Part shown: positions 1 through 10,630 of the stretch, in pieces
Layout of the letters: each line of letters begins with the position of its first letter
How positions within the stretch are numbered: position 1 is the first letter of the stretch
DNA from: Edaphochlamys debaryana
Taxonomy: Eukaryota; Chlorophyta; Chlorophyceae; Chlamydomonadales
Direction of reading: 5' to 3'
Length of the DNA: 64,000 nt
Assembly (NCBI GenBank): GCA_016858145.1
Contig: JAEHOE010000003.1
Location: 2,170,001 to 2,234,000 of the forward strand
Made by a program: the position numbers and the translations under genes
Notes under the pieces: generated by a model
What the model saw: only the letters and a program-made list of their open reading frames with translations
Told to the model about the DNA's origin: nothing
The model's database searches: none

Positions 1-171
1 GGTCTGGCAGGCCAGTCCCAACCTGTGCGCAGCGAGCGCTACACGCCCTAAAAGGGCGCGCTGGGCATTTGTCAATGATACTGACTGCTTGAGGACCAGC
101 AAGCGCCTTAGAGGGGGTCGGGCGCCCTTCGATGGCACTGATGTCCCATGTCGCGGGCCTGCACCTTTCAG

Positions 172-1338
172 GAAGGAGGAATACACGAACAAGAAGTGGC
201 AGGATGAGTGGGGGTTTCTGGCGTCGCGTTCGGGTACACCCACGCACGTAAGTCGAACCCCACCCAAGAGGGGCTGCCGCCACAGCCCTGCTGCACCCTC
301 ACTGACGGCGCGGCTTCCGCACCAGCGTCACGTCTCCTGGACTGCCTCACATGACACTGGCCACATGTATCCCTCCTCTTTGCACCCACGCCCCTGCTGC
401 TCTCACCGCCCCGCCTTCCAACCCCTATCCGCTCGAACACGCCGCTCACCCGCCCATACACTCGCCTACCTCAACCCATCTCCCCCTCGCCCCGCCCAGC
501 TCAAGGACCCGCACGCACGGTCCACCGTCAAGTACTTTGGCAACGCAGGCGGCTACACGCTGCAGCACAAGAAGATCCCCCTGGTCGGGCGGGATGCGGA
601 GCGCGCAGTCAGCCAGGTGAGGACTGAGGGGGAGACGGTGGGGGCGGCGGCAGAGGGCTTGCGCAGAGGCAGAGGCCGTGGCGTACGGGCTCATGTATCG
701 TGCAATGGGGTTGCAAGGGGCATTGGCTGCTTGCCTGCGTACAAGGCCCCGGAACGGGCGGCGCCGCAAGTGCGAGTTTACTTACGCCTTCTTGCTCCGG
801 ACCGTTCTTATCGCCTCAGGAGAAGGAGTACATGGCGACGGCCAGCCTGAACGAGGGGCGGCCCACCACGGCCCTGCAGGCGACCTTGCTGTCCCACTCG
901 CAGGTACCGTAAGCGGGCCAGAGACGGGTTGCAAACGGCCCTGGCTACAGGGTGTGTGCTTTACCTGTACGCGACCTTCCTGCTTTACTTTTTCGTCCAA
1001 GCCCTCTCCCATACCCTTCCCTGCCGTATTCCTTTCTCCGTGCAGCGCATGCAGTACATTGACAACAACGACATGGCGCTGGAAACCACCAACCGCTCGT
1101 ACGGCCTTCGTCACACGCTGGAGCAGGTGGGTGGCTGCGGGCTGGCTGCGCCGAGGCACATGCACTTGTCCAGCTCCACGGCTCCACGGCCGCACCCGGG
1201 CAGGCGTCCGCGGAAAAGGAACCTTCTCCGTTCCTTTGCCTCGCCCCTTCAACCACTGCAACCGCCCCCGCTTGACCGCAGTTCGGGGTCGCGGAGCACG
1301 GCATCCGCGCCTCGCGGACCAAGCTGCCCTCCAACTAG
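172..1338 (+). CDS. 3' part of an unidentified small conserved protein (left-truncated)
   Basis: Five exons join in one frame: 172-247, 500-616, 820-903, 1046-1126 and 1282-1338, with TAG at 1336. The donors are GTAAGT, GTGAGG, GTACCG and GTGGGT, and all four internal introns are phase 0. The upstream phase at 172 demands an earlier exon that I cannot find in bases 1-171, so the N-terminus probably lies outside the window. The readable part is 137 residues, hydrophilic and of normal complexity, with segments such as KYFGNAGGYTLQHKKIP and MQYIDNNDMALETTNRS, and it ends RTKLPSN. Short Tyr/Asn/Lys-rich proteins like this are common among algal axonemal proteins, but I see no domain I can name. 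The exon chain is solid; the function is unknown. Confidence 0.7.
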
Positions 1339-2268
1339 ACAGCGAGCTGGAGCCCCGGAGCTTGCACGCTAGCCCATGGACCGGAACAGTGCCTGTGTGG
1401 ATGGCACTGCAACGTGGCGGGGCAGGAGAGCCCCTGCTGGAGAATGGGTCTCGAGCAACGAACAGCTGCAGGCACGGTCGCTTCAGGGCCGTGACAAGGC
1501 CAGGGCATGCCGCCATGCCGCACGCGTCACACTTCACGCGCCTTACCACACCTGAGGCTTTGCTTCCCACTGTATCAACGCCAGGGGGGGGGGTAGGAAC
1601 CAGAGTTAGCGCAGACCAGGTGGGTTAGAGCACATGGGTGGCAAAAGTTAGACAGTGGGGGCAGGGAAAGGGGGCAGGGGAGGAGCTTGTAGCCTGTAGA
1701 ATAGTGAAGGAGGGGCTGGTCAGATGGGTGGCAGGGTGGCTGCTATTGGGCTGTACGAAGCAAAGCGCAGGGCCGTTGAGGTCCCCACTGCCGCAAAGGT
1801 AGGAGTGCGCGTATTTATCTTGCAAGGCGGTTTTAGGTAGTGATACGTTTAGTGCTTGCTAGGTATTACATCGCGGCAATTCTGTAGGACAGGTAGGCAG
1901 ATCTTGTGTGGCGGGCTTCGGCGAGGGGCACCGGCTTGCTCCCAGGCGTCCTAGGTGATCAGCGGTGTGCTTTGCTTGGCGTAAGGAACTGTCGGCGTCA
2001 GAGCGCATACCGGTCGCGGGGACTTTGCAGCAGGGTGTGGGGAGGCAGATGGACGTTGGGGGGCGGGGCTGGCGGGGCTGGGGGCTGCCGACGCGGGTTT
2101 GGGGGTGTGGCCCTCGAGCACGCGGCTTGTGGCCTTGCCCGCCGTTTCCCGCTGCAGCCTCGCTCCCTTACCTCCACCAGTAACAGTGAAGTAGCGTTCC
2201 ATCCATGCACAGCTTCGAGCGCGTGGCGCGGCGCGCTGTGTAACAGGCTCCCGCGCTTTCCCGCGCAA
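1339..2268. other. Intergenic region, 3' UTR and upstream region of the next gene
   Basis: About 930 bases follow the stop of the first gene. I see no exon, RNA gene or TGTAA signal that I would defend. The reading frame upstream of the ATG at 2269 stays open back to about 1906 but contains no other in-frame ATG and is probably 5' UTR. Confidence 0.5.
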
Positions 2269-5200
2269 ATGCCTCCTTCTGCGGCTCCTGAGCCCCAGCA
2301 GCCGCAGCCCGGCGCGGACCCGCAGCCGCTGCGCGAGCTGCTGGACCAGCTGGCCTCGGGCCCGGCCTGGCTGGCAGAGTGCGAGCAGGAAGCGCGCGCG
2401 GCTGCTACTGCTGCCTCAGATGCTGCGCCCAGCTCGCTGGCCGCGGGCGCGGACGCGAGCTCAATCGCTGTTGCTACTGCTGCTGCTGTTGCTACGCAGC
2501 AGCAGCAGCAGCAGGAGGCAGAGGACCCGCAGGCGCTGCTGGGCGAGGTGGTGCAGCGGCTCTCGCGGCGGCTCGCGGGCGCCGTGGAGGCAGCGCTGCG
2601 GCTGCGCGCCGGCCTGCAGGAGGCGCCTCCCTTGGAAGCTGGAGTTGAGGAGGGAGCAGATGTGCAACCGGAGGCCGCGGCAGCGGGCGCGGGAGGATCG
2701 AGCCAGGCCCTCGACACGCTAGCGGCCGACGGATCAGGTGGGGGCTTGGGGGCAGCGTGCCAGGGACGTCTGCGTCCTGTGTGCCGAGGCGTCCCTCACA
2801 GAGGCAGCCCCCTTGCTTGGCCACGCAGAGCCAGAGGAAGGAGCGAGCACCCCGCCCTGGCACGCCTCCGCCAGCCCCGCCTCCGAAGCGGAGGCCGACG
2901 CCGGCGGCAACGTCAACGACGACAGGAGCTCCGCTGGCACCGCCGCCGCTGCTGCCGATGTGGGTCGGCCTCCTCCTCCTCCGCCGCCGCCGCCACCGCC
3001 ACTGCCACCACAGGCCCTGATCGGGTGCTGCAGCGTGGTGGCGGCGGCGGAGCGATCCATCGGCAAGGCCCGGGCGGCGGCGCTGCGCGACCCGGCCGCC
3101 GCCGCCGCTGCCGCCACCGCCGCCAACCCACCAGACTCCTTCGACCAGGGGGACCCATGGGGCGGCGGCGGCGATCCGTATCAGGGGCAGGCGGCGGAGG
3201 GCGAGGGTGAGGGCGAGGGCGAGGGCCGCACCTCGACCCGAGCCCGCGGACGGGGACGGGGCCAGCGGCGGCAGCGGGCTTACGCGGCGGCGGCGGCGGC
3301 GGCGGCGGCGGTGGATGACCGGGTGTTGTGCTGCTGGTACGCTCAGGCGGCCCTTGTGGCACAGCCGGCGGAGGCGTGCGCTGGCGTGGGGGCTGGGCGG
3401 CTGGACTTGGACACACGCGACGGCCCGGCGCAGGGAGGAGGAGGAGGCGGAGGGAACGGGGCCGGGCCGGCGGCGGCGGGCGGAGCGCGGGCGGCGGCGC
3501 TGTGTGTGGTGGTGGACGGAGTGCCCTCGTGCCTCCCGGAGGCGGGGGTCAAGGGGCTGCGCCGAGGTGAGGCAGCGGGCGGGCGCAGGGGCGGCGGAAG
3601 CGGCGGAAGCGCTCCTCTGGCATCACCTCTTGCCGTCTCTCCTACTCCTACTCAGTACCCACCCACAACGCCCCTGACTCCACCCGCCTACCATCGTGCT
3701 CTGCGCTGCATTGCTTTAAACCCGCCTACCGTTATCGTCTTCCCTGCGCGCCTGCCTCAACCCCCTCCCCAATGACCCATCAGCTGCCTGGGCGGACTAC
3801 GGCCTCCGGCTGGTGGGACTGCGCTGCGACGACGGGGGCCAAGGTGAGGAACAGGGGAGGGCCTGGAAGCAGGGGTGGCCTCGGAAGGATGGGAGGTCGT
3901 CTGGGGGCTCAGGAGCTGGGGGCTCAGGATGCGCTGACCCCGCCGACCGGCCTGAGACCCTTCTGATTGCGTCATTGCCTGTAACCAGCCTGAACTCCTT
4001 TCACAGCAACCTGGCTTCCCACATTTCCTGCCCTCCTGCCTTGCGACACGCCCTGAGTTTGACCCCTCTTGCATCCGGCGACAGGGTCCCTGTCCTACGG
4101 GCACATGGCGGCGGCCGCCTCCGAACGGGTGCCGCCCTGGGCCCTGAGCCACGTGGTGCTGACCCTGTTCGTGGACCCGCGCCCGCTGCAGGGTGAGGGC
4201 TAATGGTATGGGCGACGGGAAAGGGGGGGCTGAGGAGGGAGGCGAGCGGGCGGTATGGCGCGAGGCGGATGCAGATGGGGCCAGTGCATCTCCTCGTTTA
4301 CACCTTTTCGAGCCATTCAAATGCGTGCCCCGCAGACCTCCAGTCGCGGCTGGCGCTGTGCGGAGACTACCGGCTCCTGCCCCGGCGCCTGGGGGCGCTC
4401 AGCGCCGCTGTGGCGACGCAGGTGGGAGGCCAATTGTCAGCGGGGTGTGTCCACTGGGAGGAGAGAGAGAGAGCGGCGGGGTGTAGAGGTACCGGTTACG
4501 CGTGGGGTGGAGGCGTGGCGTAGGGCCGTTGGAGGTAGGACCGCCGAGCGCCGGTTGGGCCGGGGTGCACTGATGCCAAGTCGGTCTCGCCTCCAGCGGA
4601 GCCCTTCTGTATGTGACCCGCCCGCTGCCCTGCCCGCCCGCCCGCCCGAAGCTGCTCACAGCAGCCGTGTCGGGTGCCCTGGCGGACGCCAAGGAGCGCC
4701 TGGCGGCGGTGGCGGCGGCGTGTGCGCCCGGCGCCTTTGACCCCGGCAGCTTCCTGCGGGGCCGCCGGGAGGTGCGGCTGGGCGTGGCGGCGCCGGCCGT
4801 GGCGGGGGCGCTCGTGAGCATCGTCAGGTGGGCAGAACCCAGAATCCAGAGTCCAGGTCCATTCGACGGCCGGTGCCATGACATGACAGCAGAAATCACC
4901 CTTTTCGATGGCAGCCGGCATCACGTGACCCCAAGTATGCCGTACCGTACACATGGGAGACCCCAGCCCAGACACTTCTGGATCGCTCACCGGTGCCAAC
5001 ACCACCTTTCTTTCCCGTACACCCCGCCCGTTCCTTCCAGACGCGCCTACAACCCCAATCTGGAGCCCTTCGCCTGCCGCCTGCTGGACTGTACGGCAGA
5101 GGGCCTGGAGAGGGCCCTGCACGGCAAGCTGCTGAGTAACGCCGTACGGCAGTTGGACGAGATGGCGGAAGCGGCAGACCGGGCCCGGCGGCTGAAGCGA

Positions 5201-5968
5201 GGGCGCGCGAGCCCCGACGACGCCCCTGGCAGCGGCGGCGGTGGGGCGGCCGGAGGGGAAGGCACTGCGGTGGAGTTTCGGTCAGGAGAGGGGGAGGTGT
5301 TGGTGCTTGGCGGGGCGGTGGAGGGCCCAGAGGGGGGCTGGGACGGAGGGGAGGGTGGAGAGGGGGGCGGGGGCTGGGGGCCCGGGGGTGAGGACGGCGA
5401 GGGTCAGGGGGACGGCTCGGAGGCGGGCGCAGGCGTATGGGCTGCGGACGAGGCCCAGGCTGGATGGGAGGGGTACGAGGGCGAAGCGGAGGAGGGCGGC
5501 TGGGGCGGTGGTGAAGGTGGGGCAATCGAGGGCGAAGATGGGGGCAACTGGGAGGAGGAGATCGCGGCGGAGGCTGAGGCGGTGGCGGTAGGGGTGGGGA
5601 CGGCGGGCACGCAGCCCCCTGCTTCCCAGGAGCCGTGTCACGAGGAGGAGGGCGGGTGGGGTTGGGGCAGTGGAGGGCAGCAGGGCCACTGGGGAGAAGA
5701 GGAGGAGGCGGAGGAGGAGGTGGAGGAGGAGGAGGTGGAGGTCGCTACGGCAGCCCCACCGCCATCCGTGGCCCCGGCGGCTCCTGCAATGGCGCCCCGC
5801 CACCCAGCGCGGCCCCGGGCGGCGGCGGCGGCGGCGGCGCATGCGGTGGCGGCGGCGGGGGCGTTCCTCGGGGTGCGGCCGCTGCGGACGGTGGTGCACG
5901 AAGAGGAGGGGGAGGGGGAGGAGGACGGGGCGGAAGGAGGCGGCGGACGGGACGACTGGGCGTTCTAG
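2269..5968 (+). CDS. Unidentified 854-residue protein with low-complexity and acidic C-terminal regions
   Basis: Seven exons splice in frame: 2269-2737, 2829-3566, 3784-3843, 4085-4192, 4336-4421, 4652-4827 and 5041-5968. The start is the only in-frame ATG, at 2269. The protein has a Gln run encoded by CAG repeats near 2497, a proline run near 2965, Ala and Gly-Glu tracts, and an RGRGRG patch near 3240. Ordinary-complexity exons in the middle (ADYGLRLVGLRCDDG, YRLLPRRLGALSAAV) look like the conserved core. The last exon is dominated by Glu/Gly/Trp and ends in an acidic stretch before DDWAF. I recognise no family, signal peptide or membrane segment. The intron phases all match, so the model is firmer than any functional guess. 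Confidence 0.7.
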
Positions 5969-6301
5969 AAGCAAGGCCAGGTGCCGGCCGCCCGCGGAGT
6001 GACGGGATGGACTCGTGTTGGCCAAAGTTCAGGTCCTAAGGGTCACACCCGAGCCCACACCCGAGCCACCGGTGTAGTCGCGTACCGCCACAGGCATATG
6101 ATGCATGCCAGTACTATTGTATCATATCCAGCTCGTTCCGCTCGGGCCGCTCGGTTTCAACTGCTCGCCACGAGCGCCGTATTGGAGCGACTCGTAGTCG
6201 CATCCTACCTGGTGCAGTGCACCGACCCGAGCTGCATTCTAGTCTGCACATTCTAGTCTGCACATAAGGCATACATGGTTCGTTGACATCAAGACGGCTA
6301 G
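5969..6301. other. Short intergenic region between two plus-strand genes
   Basis: This stretch must hold the 3' end of the upstream transcript and the promoter of the wall-protein gene. The only nearby TGTAA, at 6521, falls inside the first intron of the next gene. No TATA-like element is clear. A short direct repeat (cattctagtctgcac) occurs around 6235-6262. Confidence 0.4.
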
Positions 6302-7962
6302 ATGGCGAGGCGCACCCGTCAGGGGCTGGGAACGGTGCTGGGCTTCTGCTGCATCGCCTTGAGCTTTGCGGTCGTCTCTGCCCTGCCACGCCGGTTGAGC
6401 GGTGAGTATGCAGCACGCCAAACGCTTAGCCGGCATCAGCGCGAGCGGTCAGACGCTCAACAATCACCGCTGCTGATGTGACCGACCCTACTGTCTACTG
6501 CCTGTCGTGTCTTTGGGGCGTGTAACGAGCCCGGCAATTCTATCATTCGCAGCACCGACTTGTCCGCACTGCCTGCGGGTAGTGGCTGTTCCGATGCTGC
6601 ATGAACGCTTGACCGGCTCGCACCACCAGCGATGCCAGGGCCTGCCGTGTGATAACGACGATGCATCGCGTCCACTCCGACCGTCTGCTACGAACTGCAT
6701 AGCGGCCAAGCTTGCGTTGGCGCCGCGCTGGACGTGACCTACCCCCGCCGTCACACACTCCTCCTCTCCTCCTCACACGGCCGTGTGTTCTCCCGCCTCG
6801 CACAGGCGCAAACCCGTGCGCCAGGTTCCGCTGCCAGCCAGGGGCGAGCTGCAAGGCACAGAACGGCGTGCCGCAGTGCGTGTGCGCCCCTGGGCTGAAC
6901 TACAACGCCGCCACTGGTCAATGCGACCCTCCGGGTCGGGGCGAGGGTCGGCGGGGCGAGGGTCGGGGCGAGGGTCGGGGCCCCTGCACCACCTCCTCGC
7001 CGCCGCCGAGTCCGCCGCCCCCAAGCCCGGGGCCCCCAAGCCCAGAACCTCCAAGCCCTGATCCGCCCAGGCCCCCGCCCAGCCCCCCGCCCAGCCCCCC
7101 ACCCAGCCCCCCGCCAAGCCCCCCGCCAAGCCCCCCACCCAGCCCCCCACCCAGCCCCCCGCCCAGCCCCCCGCCCAGCCCCCCGCCCAGCCCGCCGCCC
7201 AGCCCGCCGCCCAGTCCCCCACCCAGCCCCCCACCCAGCCCCCCACCCAGCCCGCCGCCCAGTCCCCCGCCAAGCCCCCCTCCAAGCCCCCCTCCAAGCC
7301 CGCCGCCCAGCCCGCCGCCAAGCCCACCCCTCAGACCGCCAAGCCCCCCTCCAAGCCCCCCACCCAGCCCGCCGCCAAGCCCATCCCTCAGACCGCCAAG
7401 CCCCCCTCCAAGCCCCCCACCCAGCCCGCCTCCAAGCCCCCCTCCAACCCCGCCGCCCAGCCCCCCTCCAAGCCCGCCTCCAAGCGCCCCGCCCAGCCCA
7501 CCTCCCAGCCCACCGCCCAGCCCCCCTCCAAGCCCGCCTCCAAGCCCACCTCCCAGCCCACCTCCAAGCCCGCCTCCAAGCCCGCCTCCCAGCCCACCTC
7601 CAAGCCCCCCGCCCAGCCCACCCCCCAGACCTCCCAGCCCCCCTCCCAGTCCCCCGCCAAGCCCGCCGCCCAGTCCCCCGCCAAGCCCCCCCCCAAGCCC
7701 TCCCCCAAGCCCGCCGCCCAGCCCACCTCCAAGCCCACCTCCAAGCCCACCGCCCAGCCCGCCTCCCAGCCCACCGCCCAGCCCACCTCCCAGCCCCCCG
7801 CCCAGCCCGCCGCCCAACTCTCCGCCCATCCCTCCGCCCATCCCTCCGCCCAGCCCATCTCCCAGCCCACCTGCGCGACCTCCCAGTCCCCCACCCAGCC
7901 CTCCGCCCAGCCCACCTCGCAATCCAACTCCCAACAAACCTCCCGGTATTCCTCCTATCTAG
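6302..7962 (+). CDS. Secreted hydroxyproline-rich (SPPP)n extracellular matrix protein with an EGF/follistatin-like module
   Basis: Two exons, 6302-6401 and 6806-7962, are joined in phase 1 with a GTGAGT donor, giving about 418 residues. The first exon encodes a signal peptide: basic MARRTRQ, then a hydrophobic stretch ending near VVSALP. Next comes a roughly 40-residue Cys-rich module with six cysteines (NPC, FRC, ASC, QCVC, GQC), spaced like an EGF or follistatin-type fold. A short Gly-Arg-Glu linker leads into dozens of SPPP repeats ending PPGIPPI. Such repeats form rigid, hydroxylated and arabinosylated polyproline rods in volvocine cell walls. No pherophorin globular domain is present, so I do not call it a pherophorin. 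Its job is presumably wall or matrix structure, with the Cys module as a binding head. Confidence 0.85.
7003..7910 (+). repeat. (AGCCCNCCNCCC)n minisatellite encoding SPPP repeats
   Basis: A nearly uninterrupted 12-base period (Ser-Pro-Pro-Pro) runs about 0.9 kb with third-position variation among AGC, CCC, CCG and CCT codons. A few interruptions (LRPPSPP twice near 7330 and 7390, NSPPIPPP near 7815) mark internal duplications. Repeat number probably varies between strains. Confidence 0.9.
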
Positions 7963-10630
7963 GCTACTTGACCTTCGGACCTGAGCATGTAGAGCTCTCG
8001 TTTGGCGAGTGCTGCGGCTGCTTGCAAGGCGTGGGTACCGGCGGATGCATGGCGTCCTGGTGAAGTGCCAAGCGGGGCTAACTGCCACGAACATGAGTGC
8101 CTGAAGTGCAATGGATAGGACCCGTGTATGCTCGGCATGACCGTATTGATATAAAGGATGGCGTTGATTGGTTGAAGGGACCCGACGCCACGGCACAGAT
8201 GGTGATGAAGGTGACCCCTCCCTCGTCGAGGTGCGGTCCGGACCGGACGTGCTTGGCCCCCGGGGTGGAGGTATGAGTAGTCTGTTCATAGGAGCCGGCA
8301 TATCAAGGGATCACCCATTTGTATAAGGATTTGCATGGAATGGTTGAAGGGACCCGACGTCACGGCACGGAGGTGATGAAGGTTACTCAACCCCCGCATA
8401 CGTATCGGCGGGTGCGAGCTGCTGGACGTGCTTGGCCCCCGGGGTGAAGGTATGAGTAGTCTGTCTGTTGTGACGGACCGGATGTACGTACAAGGGCCAG
8501 CCACAGCACGACCACAGCCGTACAGGCGGTACGGCTCGCTCCGTCCGGCCTGGTACGGCACCCATGGAACTGCAGGCGACCGATAGATGGAAGCGCTTCT
8601 GCCACTTACACGGCCACCTTACTTGTGTCCTTGCACGCGACCGTGCCCCCGCCAACCACCACGAACAGTCCTACCCGCAGTCCTTGCCCTAACGCACACG
8701 CGCCGACGTGGCTGTGCAGCGCAGCGCCCCGCACCGTCCGCTGAGGGCCGCAGTGAGCCGCGTCAATACCCCAGTTCCTTGCCCTGCTCGCCAAGCACGC
8801 GCACAGATGTATGCGAGTGCAGCCGCACCCGTCTCAAAGCAGCGGCGGCCCGATGGAGCCACAACCGTAGAGCAATTCGGGCGCTCTCAGGCGATACCCC
8901 GCATACATACACCCAAACACACGCACGGTAAGGCCCGTCCGGAAACCCTCACAGGCAGGGTGGGGTCGCAGCGTTACGCCGCGTACGTATGTATCGCACT
9001 ACATGAGCCTGTGCGGGCGCGTACACGCATGTCCACATCGTACCAATTGGTGCGACGAGTGCATTTCCAGGCAGCATCCCATTTCACAGCCAGCCAGCCT
9101 GTAGGCCATCTTTGGGCTCCGGCAAAGCCCTCATGCTTACCGAATCCTACCAAGCAAAGAGTATCCCTTGAAGCGCACGCAACTCAGCCGCGTGCCGGGG
9201 CCCGGGCGGCATCCCTTCACTCCACTGCATGGCAGCCCGCCGCAGGCCCAGCAAGAGCTCCAAGCTTACCAAGCAGTCCCACCGGGGCGCACCTAGGCGC
9301 ACCCCTTGACGCGTATCCCTCCAAGCGCACGCAGTTGAGCCCACATCTTTGCTCAAGCACTGGCCACTCACAACTAGATGCCACGAAACAATCCCAACGG
9401 GCTAAGGGAATGCCCGGAAGCGCTCTTATTTCCCCCCTGCTGCGGCCCTGCCGCTTCAAAAATACCCGCGGTAATCGCAAGCGCCGCAGGAGGGGCCTAC
9501 CCGGTCCCTGCCGTGCATGCTTGTTGGTTGGATGGGGCCGGGTGCGCAGGCAGCAGCGCTGCGCGTATACCCAGGCCCGAGCCTTGTTAAGGTACAGTAC
9601 GAATGGCAGTGTTAGGAACAGCGCGTGTCGGAGCTGTAACCCGGCTCACATCACAGCGCCTATTCCCCCAAGAGTTGAAACATAGAACCGCTGGCAGCTA
9701 CTGCGCTGCCAGATTTGCGCGAAATGTGCGGTGCCCTTGCGGACCGCTTTGTTGTGATGGCGCCTCTCGGAGCAAGCACTGAAAGCAGACAGACGGCAAG
9801 TGCCGCGCCGCCGCCCCCGAGAATGAATGAGCCCACTTGACCCCACACGCTGCATCAACTCACAGCAGGTCAGAGGAGCAACGCAAAGCCCATAACCACA
9901 CATACCCCACCCCACCAGAAAGCAATATGACAGCTCTCGCACTCAAGTGCAACCCACCCGGGGCCTGGCAGCCGAGAGCCTTCGGCAAGAAATAACGTAG
10001 CCTCGTGCCCACGACAACACGGCCCGGCCCCGCGCCCGTTCCCCACTCGCCGGGCAGGTCCTGCCACCGATTCTCACAGACAGGGGCTGGCATGGCCCTG
10101 CCCTGCCCGGCTCTCCCCCCTCTTTCCTACATGTTAAGCAGATTGAGGGCCCGCCTCCAAGACTGGGCACGAGGACAAAGGCGGCATTTGGGGAGGCGCA
10201 GATGGCGCCCGGCCCTGCCAGGCCCACGCAAGTAGGCCGGGCCTTGCCTCACCCCCTCCACCGTCCTCCCCGCGGCCCTTCTTGCACAGCCTCCCATCGA
10301 CCATGGTCGACCTCCACAACACACAACCAGGCCAAGAGGCAGAGCCCATAAGCCAGAGTGCACAAAAGTAAGGGCAGCTGCTTTGCCAGTTGGGCGCAGC
10401 TGCCGGTTATATGCTCCTTGTGGCATATGTAAACGCTGCTATGGCTGCATACACAAGTGCCGGCTGCAACCAAGGGAGCCGGGCGCTTGCGCCCGCCCCA
10501 CATTTAGGGCCAAAACGTGCAAACCTGCGGCATTCTCCAACTCTTTGAACTCCTCGCGCTATTGCGAGCAACGCACACCAATCCCTCTCACGCTCTGTGT
10601 GCACGATGGTGCACTCTCTCCTTTTACTTT
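7963..10630. other. Convergent intergenic region between the wall-protein gene and the minus-strand membrane protein
   Basis: About 2.7 kb lies between two stop codons that face each other. Open frames here (for example 8708-9685) start with GTG, lack recognisable domains and have no splice logic, so I treat them as chance. TGTAA occurs on the plus strand at 9635 and 10428, and TTACA (the same signal for the minus strand) at 8606; which is used is unclear. A two-copy tandem repeat lies at 8169-8463. Diverged copies of a segment containing aagcgcacgca lie near 9170 and 9324. Confidence 0.5.
8169..8463. repeat. Two-copy direct repeat of about 115 bases with 172-base period
   Basis: Copy A (8169-8284) and copy B (8341-8463) share long stretches. 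Both begin ggttgaagggacccgacg, continue through a gtgatgaagg segment, and end with gacgtgcttggcccccgggg and tatgagtagtctgt. The middles differ by substitutions and an indel. The repeat lies 3' of the HRGP gene and contains no open frame of note. Confidence 0.85.

Noticed and set aside
6751..8301. Open frames of up to 516 codons antisense to the HRGP
   Set aside because: They are Arg/Trp/Gly or Gly/Leu repeats that simply mirror the 12-base SPPP period.
8708..9685. Long open frame of 325 codons on the plus strand
   Set aside because: It starts with GTG, has no domain or splice support, and GC-rich non-coding DNA readily gives such frames. It lies between two convergent stops.
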